A DNA stretch of 32,836 nt from an uncultured Oscillibacter sp. (GCA_945868085.1 CAMBKF010000022.1:1-32836); one strand, 5' to 3'. Shown: positions 8,117 through 15,444, numbered from the stretch's first letter. Notes: a model not told the origin generated them from the sequence alone. Numbers and translations: made by a program.

Positions 8117-8566
8117 ATGCGTGTGCTCCATCTGTCCCGTCGGCGGCTGCTGCCGGTGCTGCTGTTTGTGCTGGCCGCATTGGCCGCGGCGCTGTTTTTC
8201 GCTCTGCGCACGTCCCACAGCCCTGACACCGTCCCCATTCCCGATGGTTCCGGGTGCGCCGACTACCTGGAAAAACTGGGCTGGGAGGTAGCTCCCGATC
8301 CCATCGAGACCCTGCAGCTGCGTCTGCCGGAGGATCTGAAGGCCAGCTGCGGTGACTACGTCGCCCTGCAAAAGGCCCAGGGGCTGCCCTTTGCCGACTA
8401 CGGCGGGCAAACCGTCTGCCGCTATACCTTCCGCCTGACCAATTACCCCGGGGGACGCACGGACGCCCAGGCCAACCTCCTCCTGTGCGGCTCCGCCGTC
8501 ATCGCCGGGGATGTGATGCTCCTGGGCGCGGACGGCGGGCAGTTCCCCCTGGCTTTTCCGAAGTAA
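8117..8566 (+). CDS. DUF4830-like membrane-anchored or secreted protein
   Basis: A 149-aa protein with an Arg-rich start (MRVLHLSRRR) and one hydrophobic segment (about 11-30), either a signal anchor or an uncleaved signal, so the rest is probably outside the membrane. The body contains CADYLEKLGWEV, LPEDLKASCGDYVALQKAQGL and YRFRLTNYPG-like elements (YTFRLTNYPGG). These resemble DUF4830, a small Firmicute domain of unknown function; the match is from memory, not a search. GAGGTG lies 5 nt before the ATG at 8117. The same frame is open from 7391, but that region is the antisense of rsuA. No function can be given. Confidence 0.75.
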   Translation: MRVLHLSRRRLLPVLLFVLAALAAALFFALRTSHSPDTVPIPDGSGCADYLEKLGWEVAPDPIETLQLRLPEDLKASCGDYVALQKAQGLPFADYGGQTVCRYTFRLTNYPGGRTDAQANLLLCGSAVIAGDVMLLGADGGQFPLAFPK

Positions 8567-8624
8567 CGCACCGTTATAGTAGTCGTATCCGGGCAGCGCA
8601 AGACCAGACGGGCCACCGGAGGCG

Positions 8625-8910
8625 CTGGCCCCGATGGGCGGAAATAAGACGCATCTGCGGTCGGGCCGATGCAGGCATCGGCCCCTACGAATCTGTTTGT
8701 AGGGGGCGGCGTCCCCGACGTCCCGTTACCCAGGCGGCAGGCGGCCGTGAAAGGCAGCCCTACGGAATCAAACTTTCAGTCTTGCGTAGGGGGCGATGCC
8801 CACATCGCCCCGCCGCGCCGGCTCCATCCATCATCGCGCCTGTAGGGGCCGGCGTCCCCGACGGCCCGTTGCCGGGCCGCGGCAAAGGCAAACGTGTTCC
8901 CGCAGTTGTC
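8625..8910. repeat. Cluster of GTAGGGG-type GC-rich repeat modules
   Basis: Part of the 637-bp gene-free gap 8567-9203. Modules starting GTAGGGG lie at 8699, 8786 and 8842, with the reverse form GCCCCTAC at 8681-8688. Each carries a short inverted repeat right after the lead, for example GGGGCGATG / CATCGCCCC at 8790-8811 (approximate). The modules at 8699 and 8842 share GGCGTCCCCGACG followed by CCCGTT. No convincing gene is seen; open frames here are low-complexity Arg/Pro/Gly translations. Confidence 0.6.
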
Positions 8911-8922
8911 TTTGGTTTAGAA

Positions 8923-8947
8923 AAGGGCGGCGCACTGCGCCGCCCTT
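8923..8947. repeat. 25-bp palindrome, left copy
   Basis: Near-perfect palindrome with 12-nt arms starting AAGGGCGGCGCA and ending TGCGCCGCCCTT. An identical copy lies at 9149-9173, so the two flank the R2 hairpin element. It is GC-rich and lacks a T tract, so it is a weak terminator at best. Confidence 0.75.
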
Positions 8948-8973
8948 CAGCGTGTCAAAAAAGCCTCGCAGAG

Positions 8974-9148
8974 TTTGCCGCCCGCAGGCGGCAAAGAGGT
9001 GGAATCATTTTCTCTCGCGACATGTGCGTGAGAGAAAATACATCTCAGGCTGCCAGTGTGGAATTTTGCCGCAAGGCGGCAAAATTATGCGCGCAGCAGA
9101 CTGTAATCCTTTTGTCGGAAAAACCCGGAGGGTTTTTCCGACAATCTC
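8974..9148 (+). repeat. R2 hairpin-cluster element, copy A (most complete)
   Basis: Four successive hairpins: TTTGCCGCC/GGCGGCAAA (8974-8995); ATTTTCTCTC/GAGAGAAAAT (9007-9039); AATTTTGCCGC/GCGGCAAAATT (9062-9086); and a 15-bp perfect stem TTGTCGGAAAAACCC/GGGTTTTTCCGACAA (9112-9144). From about 9010 onward it aligns with 32682-32816 in the opposite orientation, and its end aligns with 19924-19988. No open frame is shared, so it is a non-coding element. Confidence 0.8.
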
Positions 9149-9173
9149 AAGGGCGGCGCACTGCGCCGCCCTT
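9149..9173. repeat. 25-bp palindrome, right copy
   Basis: Identical in sequence to 8923-8947, with the start of the second copy 226 bp after the first. It lies 31 bp after the stop of the zinc-ribbon gene (minus strand) and may help end its transcript, though no good T run follows on that strand. Confidence 0.75.
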
Positions 9174-9203
9174 CTTATTTTGGCTTTTGGCCGATGGGGC
9201 CGC

Positions 9204-9620
9204 TTACTCCTTGGGCTCGCCCATAGGTGCGCCGCACTCGGGGCAGAACTTGCTGTCGGAGGTCACGCCGCACACGGGGCATACGCGCTCCGCCGGCTCC
9301 TCCTCGGCAATGGGCTCCTCCTTCTGGGGCTTGGAGGCCTCCAGCTCAGCGATCTTGGCCTTGGATGCGTTCACCGCCTCCACCACGTCCTTCACCGCCT
9401 CGGGGATCTCCTGTGCGTACTCGGACACGAACCACTCGCCGATGGCCTTGTAGTTCTTGTCCAGCTCCCGCTGCTCCATCATGATGGCCATGTTGACCTT
9501 GGCGGTCTCTGCGGCAGTCTTTGCCTTTTCGCTGGCGGTGCCCGCCAGGTCCTTTGCCTTATCCACGGCCACGCCGGCGTAAGCCTGTGCCTTCTTGCCC
9601 AGTTCATCGAAAAATGCCAT
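9204..9620 (-). CDS. Small helical protein with C-terminal zinc ribbon
   Basis: A 138-aa cytoplasmic protein. Residues 1-45 form an Ala/Lys-rich amphipathic helix (AFFDELGKKAQAYAGVAVDKAKDLAG) like those of helical membrane-surface or LEA-like proteins. A second helical region runs to about 95, then an acidic Glu/Pro linker. The end is a four-cysteine zinc ribbon, CPVCG-x8-CPECG. Proteins of this design are frequent in Clostridia and are usually annotated only as zinc-ribbon domain protein. GGAGA lies about 8 nt before the ATG. It has a good promoter of its own and is monocistronic. Function unknown. Confidence 0.85.
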   Translation of the reverse strand: MAFFDELGKKAQAYAGVAVDKAKDLAGTASEKAKTAAETAKVNMAIMMEQRELDKNYKAIGEWFVSEYAQEIPEAVKDVVEAVNASKAKIAELEASKPQKEEPIAEEEPAERVCPVCGVTSDSKFCPECGAPMGEPKE

Positions 9621-9656
9621 AGTAAATATCTCCTTTCATATTTTACAGTTTTGTTT

Positions 9657-9685
9657 ATTATACACAATTTTAGCCTGCATTGCAA
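9657..9685 (-). promoter_or_regulatory. Promoter of the zinc-ribbon protein gene
   Basis: Minus strand: TTGCAA (9685-9680), 17-nt spacer, TATAAT (9662-9657), 37 nt before the start codon. Confidence 0.88.
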
Positions 9686-9704
9686 GGATTTCATGCGGTC
9701 GGAT

Positions 9705-9723
9705 CCCGGCGGATTTCGCCGGG
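9705..9723 (-). terminator. Possible terminator hairpin after glpK
   Basis: Perfect 7-bp GC stem CCCGGCG / CGCCGGG around the loop GATTT, starting 3 nt after the glpK stop. No T tract follows, so this is a weak call. Confidence 0.4.
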
Positions 9724-9725
9724 TC

Positions 9726-11219
9726 TCAGTGCTCGATCCAGTCCGCCGCCCGGCTCACCGCCCGCTTCCACAGGCGGTACTCCTCGTCGCACTCGCTCTG
9801 GATCCTCTGGGGCAGGAACACCCGGTCGCTGCGGCGCAGAGCCTGCAGCTCCTCCAGGCTGCCCCACATGCCGCAGGCCAGACCCGCCAGGGCCGCCGCG
9901 CCGAAGGCCGTGGTCTCCACCATGGTGGGCCGATCCACGGGGATGCGCAGGCTGTCGGCCTGCATCTGCATGAGGATGTCGCTGACGCTGGCGCCGCCGT
10001 CCACCCGCAGGCGTGCAATGTCGCATCCGGCGTCCTGACGCATGGCCAGCATCAGATCCGTCACCTGGAAGGCGATGCACTCCAGCACCGCCCGGGCGAT
10101 GTGCGCCCGCCCGGTCCCCCGGGTCAGGCCCAGGATAGCCCCCCGGGCGTACATGTCCCAGTAGGGAGCGCCCAGCCCCGTAAAGGCCGGCACCACCACA
10201 ACGCCTCCGGAGGAGGGCACCGTGGCCGCCAGGTCGTTGACCTGGGGGGCGGAGTCAATGATCCTCAGCTCGTCCCGCAGCCACTGGATGGTGCTGCCGC
10301 CGTTGAAGACGCTGCCCTCCAGGGCGTAATTCGTCTCGCCGTTTACCTGCCATGCCACCGACGTCACCAGCCCCGCCCGGCTGCGCACCGGGTCCGCGCC
10401 CACGTTCATCAGGGTGAAGCAGCCGGTGCCGTAGGTATTTTTGGCCTCGCCGGGGGTAAAGCAGCCCTGGCCGAACAGGGCCGCCTGCTGGTCTCCCGCC
10501 GCGCCGCACACCGGCACCCCCGCCACCTTTTCAAAGCCCGGGATGCCGGGCTTTACATAGCCATAGGTCTCGCTGTTGGAAACGGGCCGGGGCAGGATGG
10601 CCATGGGGATGTCCAGCAGCCCGCACAGCTCCTCGTCCCACTGCAGCTTATGTATGTCAAAAAGCATCGTCCGGGAGGCGTTGGAAAAGTCCGTCACATG
10701 CTCCCCTGTCAGCCTCCAGATGAGATACGTCTCCACCGTGCCGAACAGGATCTCCCCCCGCAGCGCCCGTTCCCGGACGCCGGGCACATGGTCCAGTATC
10801 CAGCGGATCTTGGTGGCGGAGAAATAAGCGTCCAGCAGCAGGCCGGTGGTGGACTGGATCCGCTCCGTAAGCCCACGCTTTTTCAGCTCCTCGCATAGCT
10901 CCGCCGTCCGGCGGCACTGCCATACGATGGCGTTATACACCGGCACGCCGGTTTTTTTGTCCCACAGGATCGTCGTCTCCCGCTGGTTGGTGACGCCGAT
11001 GCCCGCCACCTGGCCCGGCTGCACCGGGCGCAGGGCATCCGCCGCCGCCTGGCTTTCCGAGTTCCAGATGTCCGCCGGGTCGTGCTCCACCCAGCCGGTC
11101 TGGGGATAGATCTGGGGGAAGTCATGCTGCCCCACCGAGGCGATCTGCCCCCGGCGGTCAAACAAAATCGCGCGGGAGCTGGTGGTTCCCTGGTCCAGGG
11201 CTAAAATGTACTGCTCCAT
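9726..11219 (-). CDS. glpK: Glycerol kinase
   Basis: Phosphorylates glycerol to sn-glycerol 3-phosphate in the cytoplasm (FGGY family). The 497-aa product is full length. The N-terminal phosphate-binding loop DQGTTSSR lies at 9-16; GWVEHDPADIW and GVTNQRETT are characteristic of glycerol kinase. The second FGGY domain has NTYGTGCFTLMN, ALEGSVFNGGSTIQWLRDEL and the C-terminal VDGGASVSDILMQMQAD. The in-frame start at 11246 is rejected because GAGGAG lies 6-7 nt before the ATG at 11219, where homology begins. No glpF or glpD is adjacent. It diverges from a lipase-like hydrolase gene across a symmetric intergenic region, suggesting possible shared control and a link to glycerol from lipids; that link is inference. 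Confidence 0.96.
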   Translation of the reverse strand: MEQYILALDQGTTSSRAILFDRRGQIASVGQHDFPQIYPQTGWVEHDPADIWNSESQAAADALRPVQPGQVAGIGVTNQRETTILWDKKTGVPVYNAIVWQCRRTAELCEELKKRGLTERIQSTTGLLLDAYFSATKIRWILDHVPGVRERALRGEILFGTVETYLIWRLTGEHVTDFSNASRTMLFDIHKLQWDEELCGLLDIPMAILPRPVSNSETYGYVKPGIPGFEKVAGVPVCGAAGDQQAALFGQGCFTPGEAKNTYGTGCFTLMNVGADPVRSRAGLVTSVAWQVNGETNYALEGSVFNGGSTIQWLRDELRIIDSAPQVNDLAATVPSSGGVVVVPAFTGLGAPYWDMYARGAILGLTRGTGRAHIARAVLECIAFQVTDLMLAMRQDAGCDIARLRVDGGASVSDILMQMQADSLRIPVDRPTMVETTAFGAAALAGLACGMWGSLEELQALRRSDRVFLPQRIQSECDEEYRLWKRAVSRAADWIEH

Positions 11220-11250
11220 GGGTCTCTCCTCTTTTCTTTTTCGCACCGGC

Positions 11251-11302
11251 GTGGTATACTACCGGTAAATCGATGGTATCCTCATGGATGCAAGTATACC
11301 AC
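11251..11302. promoter_or_regulatory. Symmetric inverted repeat in glpK/hydrolase divergent promoter region
   Basis: GTGGTATAC (11251-11259) and its exact inverse GTATACCAC (11294-11302) lie 34 bp apart, between starts at 11219 and 11321. Each arm contains TATACC, placed like a -10 box for the gene it faces. The matching -35 boxes are poor, as expected for activator-dependent promoters. Confidence 0.45.
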
Positions 11303-11320
11303 GGAAGGAGCGCCGATTCT

Positions 11321-12259
11321 ATGACAAATTGTGAACATTTCCGTTTTCTCTCCTCCGACGGCAAGACCCAGCTGCACGGGTGCATCTGGATCCCGGACGA
11401 GAAAATCAAATTCCGGGCCGTTCTGCAGATCGCCCACGGCGTGGCGGAGCACATTGAGCGTTATGACGATTTCGCCCGGTATCTCAACGAGCAGGGCATC
11501 GTTGTGGCGGGCCACGACCATTTGGGCCACGGCCGGTCCCTCTCCGAGGGCGGCACGCCGGTGTATTTTGGCGAAAAGGATGGCTGGAAACACGCGGTGG
11601 ATGACATCCACGGCCTGCACCTGATCCTCTCCAAGCGCTATAAGCGCCTGCCCCAGCTCATTATGGGCCACAGCATGGGGTCGTTTCTCACCCGCTCGTA
11701 CCTCATCCGCTACCCCGGGGAAAAGCGGGCCGCCATCCTTATGGGTACCGGCTGGCAGCCGGGCTATATGCTCACCGGCGGCAATTTGGTGGCCAAGCGC
11801 TTCTTCTATAAAAACGGCGGTGCCTCCACCAGCAATTTCATCACCGAGCTGGCCTTCGGCGGCTATAACCGGGCCTTCGCCCCCAACCGCACGGGTTTCG
11901 ACTGGCTCTCCGCGGACACGGAAAATGTAGACCGCTACATCGCCGATCCCATGTGCGGGGCGGACGCCACGGTGGGTCTGTTCCGGGATATGCTGGGCGG
12001 CATCCGCTTCAACCAGAAGAACGTGAACCTGGTGAAGATGGACCCCGACACCCCGGTGCTGTTCATCTCCGGCCAGGACGACCCCGTGGGTGCCATGGGC
12101 AAGGGCGTGCAGCGGTCGTATGACGCCTTCCGCGCCGCCGGGGTGAAGGACGTGACCATCAAGCTCTACCCGGGCCTGCGGCACGAAATTCTCAACGAAA
12201 AGGCCATGCAGCAGACGGTGTATGCCGACATCCACGACTGGCTGTCGCGCTATGTCTGA
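11321..12259 (+). CDS. Alpha/beta hydrolase, monoacylglycerol lipase/lysophospholipase-like
   Basis: A 312-aa cytoplasmic serine hydrolase of the Hydrolase_4 (PldB/monoglyceride lipase) group. Visible elements are the HG motif IAHGVAEHIERYDDFA (38-53), GHDHLGHGRS (64-73) and the nucleophile elbow GHSMGS with Ser118. The likely acid is Asp254 (GQDDPVG) and the base His288 (GLRHEI), so the triad is complete. There is no signal peptide. Substrates in this family are monoacylglycerols or lysophospholipids; the exact one cannot be told. GGAAGGAG precedes the ATG at 11321 by about 10 nt. It diverges from glpK, which would use the glycerol released. Confidence 0.88.
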   Translation: MTNCEHFRFLSSDGKTQLHGCIWIPDEKIKFRAVLQIAHGVAEHIERYDDFARYLNEQGIVVAGHDHLGHGRSLSEGGTPVYFGEKDGWKHAVDDIHGLHLILSKRYKRLPQLIMGHSMGSFLTRSYLIRYPGEKRAAILMGTGWQPGYMLTGGNLVAKRFFYKNGGASTSNFITELAFGGYNRAFAPNRTGFDWLSADTENVDRYIADPMCGADATVGLFRDMLGGIRFNQKNVNLVKMDPDTPVLFISGQDDPVGAMGKGVQRSYDAFRAAGVKDVTIKLYPGLRHEILNEKAMQQTVYADIHDWLSRYV

Positions 12260-12293
12260 CCCAATCTAAAAACTGCGGCCCGCCCCCGGTGCG

Positions 12294-12833
12294 TCAGGCC
12301 CGGTGCAGCTCCCGCCACAGGTTTTTCAGCCCCAGCAGGTCGATGTTATGGCTGCGCCGCAGCAGGCGCACGGTGAAAAAGCTGTCCGCCGTCAGCAGCA
12401 GCAGGGCGGCCAGGGTGATCTCCGGCGCTATGGCCGCGGCCACCGGCGCCAGCCGGGGCTGCACAAACCGCACCGCCAGGGCCGACAGCACCCCCCAGGC
12501 CACGCCGAAGGGGAAGCAGATGCGGCGGTTGAGGTCCAGATGGGTGCCGCTGTAATCCCAAAACAGCACTCCCAGGCACTTTTCGTACAGGAAATGCACC
12601 GCGTATTCCACCGCCGTACACAGGATGCCCCCGTAAAGGGCCAGCCGCCAAAAGCTCTCCTCGCCCCCGGCCAGGCGCAGCACCGCCGTCATGGCCAGGC
12701 CGTACACCGGGCACAGGGGCAGCAGCAAAAAGCACTTTCGCACTTGGTGCCGGGACCGGGTGACAAAGGCATACGCCTTTTCCAGCCCGTACCCCGCTAG
12801 ACTGTAAAAAATGAAGAACCAAAACCACTGCAT
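12294..12833 (-). CDS. CmpB-type putative membrane protein (ABC_trans_CmpB/DUF1113)
   Basis: A 179-aa integral membrane protein with about five hydrophobic segments. The sequence FLLLPLCPVYGL (35-46), EYAVHFLYEKCLG and FWDYSGTHLDLNRRICFPFGVAWG (91-114) match the family annotated as putative ABC transporter permease, formerly DUF1113. No ATPase partner is nearby and no transport role is proven for the family. GAGGTG precedes the ATG. It is convergent with the alpha/beta hydrolase, 34 bp between stops, and divergent from the uracil-DNA glycosylase gene. Confidence 0.8.
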   Translation of the reverse strand: MQWFWFFIFYSLAGYGLEKAYAFVTRSRHQVRKCFLLLPLCPVYGLAMTAVLRLAGGEESFWRLALYGGILCTAVEYAVHFLYEKCLGVLFWDYSGTHLDLNRRICFPFGVAWGVLSALAVRFVQPRLAPVAAAIAPEITLAALLLLTADSFFTVRLLRRSHNIDLLGLKNLWRELHRA

Positions 12834-12916
12834 ATCCGCTCACCTCACCTGTCAGTGTTTCACCGGAGGGGGCGGGTTATGCCCATGGGAAAATTTAAAC
12901 TTGGGAGGATGGGTCC

Positions 12917-13495
12917 ATGACGCCCTGGGAAGAATTGCAAAGCGAATGCAGCCAGTGCCGCGCCTGCGCCCTGGCGGACACCCGGAAAAACGTGGTGTTC
13001 GGCGTGGGGAACACGGAGGCGGAGGTGCTGTTCATCGGCGAAGGCCCCGGCGCCAATGAGGATGAGCAGGGCTTGCCCTTTGTAGGGGCGGCCGGCAAGC
13101 TGCTGGACGATATGCTGGCCATGATCGGCCTGACGCGGGAGTCTGTGTATATCACCAACATCGTCAAATGCCGCCCGCCCCAGAACCGGGACCCGCTGAA
13201 CACGGAAAAGGATGCCTGCATCGGCTATCTGCGCCGGCAGGTGGCCCTGATGCGCCCGAAGATCATCGTCTGCCTGGGCCGCATCGCCGCCGCGGAGCTG
13301 ATAAAGCCTGATTTCAAGATCACCCAGGAGCACGGGCAGTTTTTCGAGAAGCGCGGCGTGCAGATGATGGCCCTGTACCACCCCGCCGCCCTGCTTCGGG
13401 ACAGCAGCAAAAAGCCGGAGACCTTTGTGGATCTCAAGGCCCTGCAGGCCAAGATCCGCCAGGTCTGCCAGCGCACCCCCATGGAATTTCAGTGA
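12917..13495 (+). CDS. Uracil-DNA glycosylase, family 4 (4Fe-4S)
   Basis: Removes uracil from DNA for base-excision repair. The 192-aa size fits family 4. Four cysteines for the iron-sulfur cluster are visible: Cys14 and Cys17 (CSQCRAC), Cys85 (NIVKCRPP) and Cys101. Motif A is GEGPGANEDEQGLPFVGAAG (41-60) and motif B HPAALLR (155-161). The ATG at 12917 follows GGAGG by 8 nt; a closer ATG overlapping that site is out of position. The gene ends at a two-way terminator shared with cysS. The 83-bp gap to the CmpB gene has no clear promoter. Confidence 0.94.
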   Translation: MTPWEELQSECSQCRACALADTRKNVVFGVGNTEAEVLFIGEGPGANEDEQGLPFVGAAGKLLDDMLAMIGLTRESVYITNIVKCRPPQNRDPLNTEKDACIGYLRRQVALMRPKIIVCLGRIAAAELIKPDFKITQEHGQFFEKRGVQMMALYHPAALLRDSSKKPETFVDLKALQAKIRQVCQRTPMEFQ

Positions 13496-13527
13496 TCAGA
13501 AAAGCTCCTGTTTTTCAAGCAGTCTCA

Positions 13528-13564
13528 AAAAAGCACATCCGCCCACGGGCGGATGTGCTTTTTT
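13528..13564. terminator. Bidirectional terminator between the glycosylase gene and cysS
   Basis: Stem GCACATCCGCC / GGCGGATGTGC around CACG, flanked by six A residues (13528-13533) and five T residues (13560-13564). It works for both convergent genes. Confidence 0.92.
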
Positions 13565-13581
13565 GATGGCTCAAATTTCTG

Positions 13582-15033
13582 TCAGATGCGCTTCCACTTA
13601 GCGCCGCCGGGCACGTCGGTGACCTCCACGCCCTGGGCCTTCAGCTCATCGCGGATGCGGTCAGCCTCGGCAAAGTTCTTGGCCTTCTTGGCGTCCTGGC
13701 GCTGGCGGATCAGGGCCTCCACATCGGCGTCTTCCTCGCCGCTCTCGCTGACCACGGTAAAGGCCGCGGGCTGGGCCGCCATCTGGGCCTGCTTCTTGCG
13801 CTGGTCGGCCGCCTTTTCCAGCAGCTTCAGACCCAGCACGCTGTCAAAGCCCTCCAGCACGGCGCACTTGGTGGCGCCGTTGGTCTTGGCCTTGAGCACG
13901 TCGTACAGCACCGTCACGGCCATGGAGGTGTTCAGGTCGTTGTCCATAGCCTTGGTGAATTTCGCCTTCAGCTCCGCCGCGGCAGCCTCGTCCACGGGGC
14001 CGTCGTTGGGGTCCAGGGCCGCGATCTTGGCAATGAGCTTGTTGAAGGCCACGGTGGCGTTATCCAGGTTCTCCCAGGAGAACACCAGGCTCTTGCGGTA
14101 GTGGCTCTGCAGGCAGAAGAAGCGGTAGGCCAGGGGGTCATAGCCCTTCTGCTCCAGCAGGGAGACGGTGAGGAACTCGCCCTTGGACTTGCTCATCTTG
14201 CCGTGGTCCGTGTTCAGGTGGGCCACATGGCACCAGTGGGGGCACCAGGGGTGGCCCAGGTAGCTCTCGGACTGGGCGATCTCGTTGGTGTGATGGGGGA
14301 AGGCGTTGTCCACGCCGCCGCAGTGCAAATCCAGATATTCGCCGTTATACTTCATAGAGATGCCGGAGCACTCAATGTGCCAGCCGGGATAGCCCACGCC
14401 CCAGGGAGAGTCCCATTTCAGGGCCTGATCCTCGAACTTGGACTTGGTGAACCACAGCACAAAGTCGTTCTTGTTGCGCTTGTTGGTATCCTCCTCCACG
14501 CCCTCCCGGACGCCCACAGCCAGATCCTCCTCGTTGTGGTCGTTGAAGATATAGTAGCGCTCCAGTTTGGAGGTATCGAAATACACGTTGCCGCCGGCGA
14601 GATACGCATAGCCTGTATCCAGGAGCTTGGTGATGATCTTGATATAGTCATCAATGAGGCCGGTGGCGGGCTGCACCACATCGGGACGCTTGATGTTCAG
14701 CTTGCGGCAGTCCTCAAAAAAGGCGTCGGTGTAAAACTTTGCGATCTCCATGACGGACTTGTGTTCGCGCTTTGCGCCCTTGAGCATCTTGTCCTCGCCC
14801 TCGTCGGCATCGGAGGTCAGGTGGCCCACGTCGGTGATGTTCATGACCCGGTTCACATCGTACCCGGCATAGCGCAGGTACTTCTCCAGCACGTCCTCCA
14901 TGATGTAGCTGCGGAGGTTGCCGATGTGGGCGAAGTGGTACACCGTGGGGCCGCAGGTGTACATCTCCACATGGCCGGGGGTGTGGGTCTTGAACTCCTC
15001 TTTCTTGTGGGTGGCGGAATTATACAGATACAT
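13582..15033 (-). CDS. cysS: Cysteinyl-tRNA synthetase
   Basis: Charges tRNA-Cys. The 483-aa class I synthetase has the zinc ligand Cys27 in TCGPTVY and the HIGH-type motif HIGN (36-39). Further zinc ligands are likely Cys222 (HIECSG), His247 and Glu251 (PHHTNEIAQSE). KMSKS lies at 279-283, followed by the helical anticodon domain. The sequence ends GGAKWKRI, typical of CysS. AAAGGAG lies 8 nt before the ATG. It is controlled by a Cys-specific T-box leader 410 bp upstream, with repeat DNA in between. Confidence 0.97.
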   Translation of the reverse strand: MYLYNSATHKKEEFKTHTPGHVEMYTCGPTVYHFAHIGNLRSYIMEDVLEKYLRYAGYDVNRVMNITDVGHLTSDADEGEDKMLKGAKREHKSVMEIAKFYTDAFFEDCRKLNIKRPDVVQPATGLIDDYIKIITKLLDTGYAYLAGGNVYFDTSKLERYYIFNDHNEEDLAVGVREGVEEDTNKRNKNDFVLWFTKSKFEDQALKWDSPWGVGYPGWHIECSGISMKYNGEYLDLHCGGVDNAFPHHTNEIAQSESYLGHPWCPHWCHVAHLNTDHGKMSKSKGEFLTVSLLEQKGYDPLAYRFFCLQSHYRKSLVFSWENLDNATVAFNKLIAKIAALDPNDGPVDEAAAAELKAKFTKAMDNDLNTSMAVTVLYDVLKAKTNGATKCAVLEGFDSVLGLKLLEKAADQRKKQAQMAAQPAAFTVVSESGEEDADVEALIRQRQDAKKAKNFAEADRIRDELKAQGVEVTDVPGGAKWKRI

Positions 15034-15063
15034 GTTCAGGTCTCCTTTATATGCTGCAGTTTT

Positions 15064-15069
15064 ATTATA
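15064..15069 (-). promoter_or_regulatory. Possible secondary -10 box close to cysS
   Basis: TATAAT on the minus strand, 30 nt before the cysS start and downstream of the T-box terminator. The base stretch 17 nt upstream is a poor -35 box. If used, it would bypass T-box control. Confidence 0.3.
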
Positions 15070-15121
15070 TACACATTATGCGTGGTTGGACGGATATAGG
15101 GATGCGGATGTTCCTGTTTCG

Positions 15122-15230
15122 GTGCCCAAAATTTCTGTGCTGCCTAACGGCAGACGCTTGAAATTTTGCCCGCAGCCACTCGTTCACCTCGCTTATTCTG
15201 CCACTGGCAGCGCTCGGTTCGCTCCCCACA
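15122..15230. repeat. R1 109-bp dispersed repeat, copy 1
   Basis: Aligns without gaps to 30719-30827 with about 10 differences in 109 positions. It contains AAAATTTC/GAAATTTT arms (15128-15135 with 15160-15167, approximate), an inner stem CTGCC/GGCAG, and a later CTGCC-ACT-GGCAG hairpin. Peptides read from it (for example ERCQWQ) appear in both copies, but only as a by-product. It lies in the 410-bp spacer between the Cys T-box terminator and cysS. Confidence 0.85.
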
Positions 15231-15297
15231 GTCAGTGTGCGCACCGGCTTCGCAATGACAGTTTTCACAAGGGGCGCAATGGTTTTCCTGGCGGTGC

Positions 15298-15349
15298 GTA
15301 GGGGCGGGGCTCTGCCCCGCCCGCAGGCGACCGCAAGGGTTGCCCCTAC
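15298..15349. repeat. GTAGGGG-type repeat as inverted pair
   Basis: GTAGGGGC at 15298-15305 faces GCCCCTAC at 15342-15349. GGGGCGGGGC / GCCCCGCCC stems lie inside, and further GC-rich inverted repeats run to about 15420. It is part of the non-coding spacer between T-box and cysS. Confidence 0.6.
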
Positions 15350-15444
15350 AGAACGAGTTGTAGGGCGGGCTGCCCTCAGCCCGCCGCCCGGGTCCGCGCC
15401 GCACCTGCGGCGGCGCGAAGCCATACCGCACCTGCGGATTTAAC

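Noticed and set aside
9117..9177. T-box or other riboswitch in the repeat-rich gap
   Set aside because: No T-box core or specifier context, and no plus-strand gene follows; the hairpins belong to the R2 repeat.
8567..9203. Possible CRISPR array, because of repeated GC-rich modules
   Set aside because: Modules differ in length and spacing, there are no constant direct repeats with unique spacers, and no cas genes are nearby.
8796..10898. 700-codon open frame on the plus strand
   Set aside because: Runs through repeat DNA and then antisense to the zinc-ribbon gene and glpK; no domain and mixed composition.
11282..12235. 317-codon open frame on the minus strand
   Set aside because: Antisense to the alpha/beta hydrolase, which has a complete catalytic triad and ribosome site.
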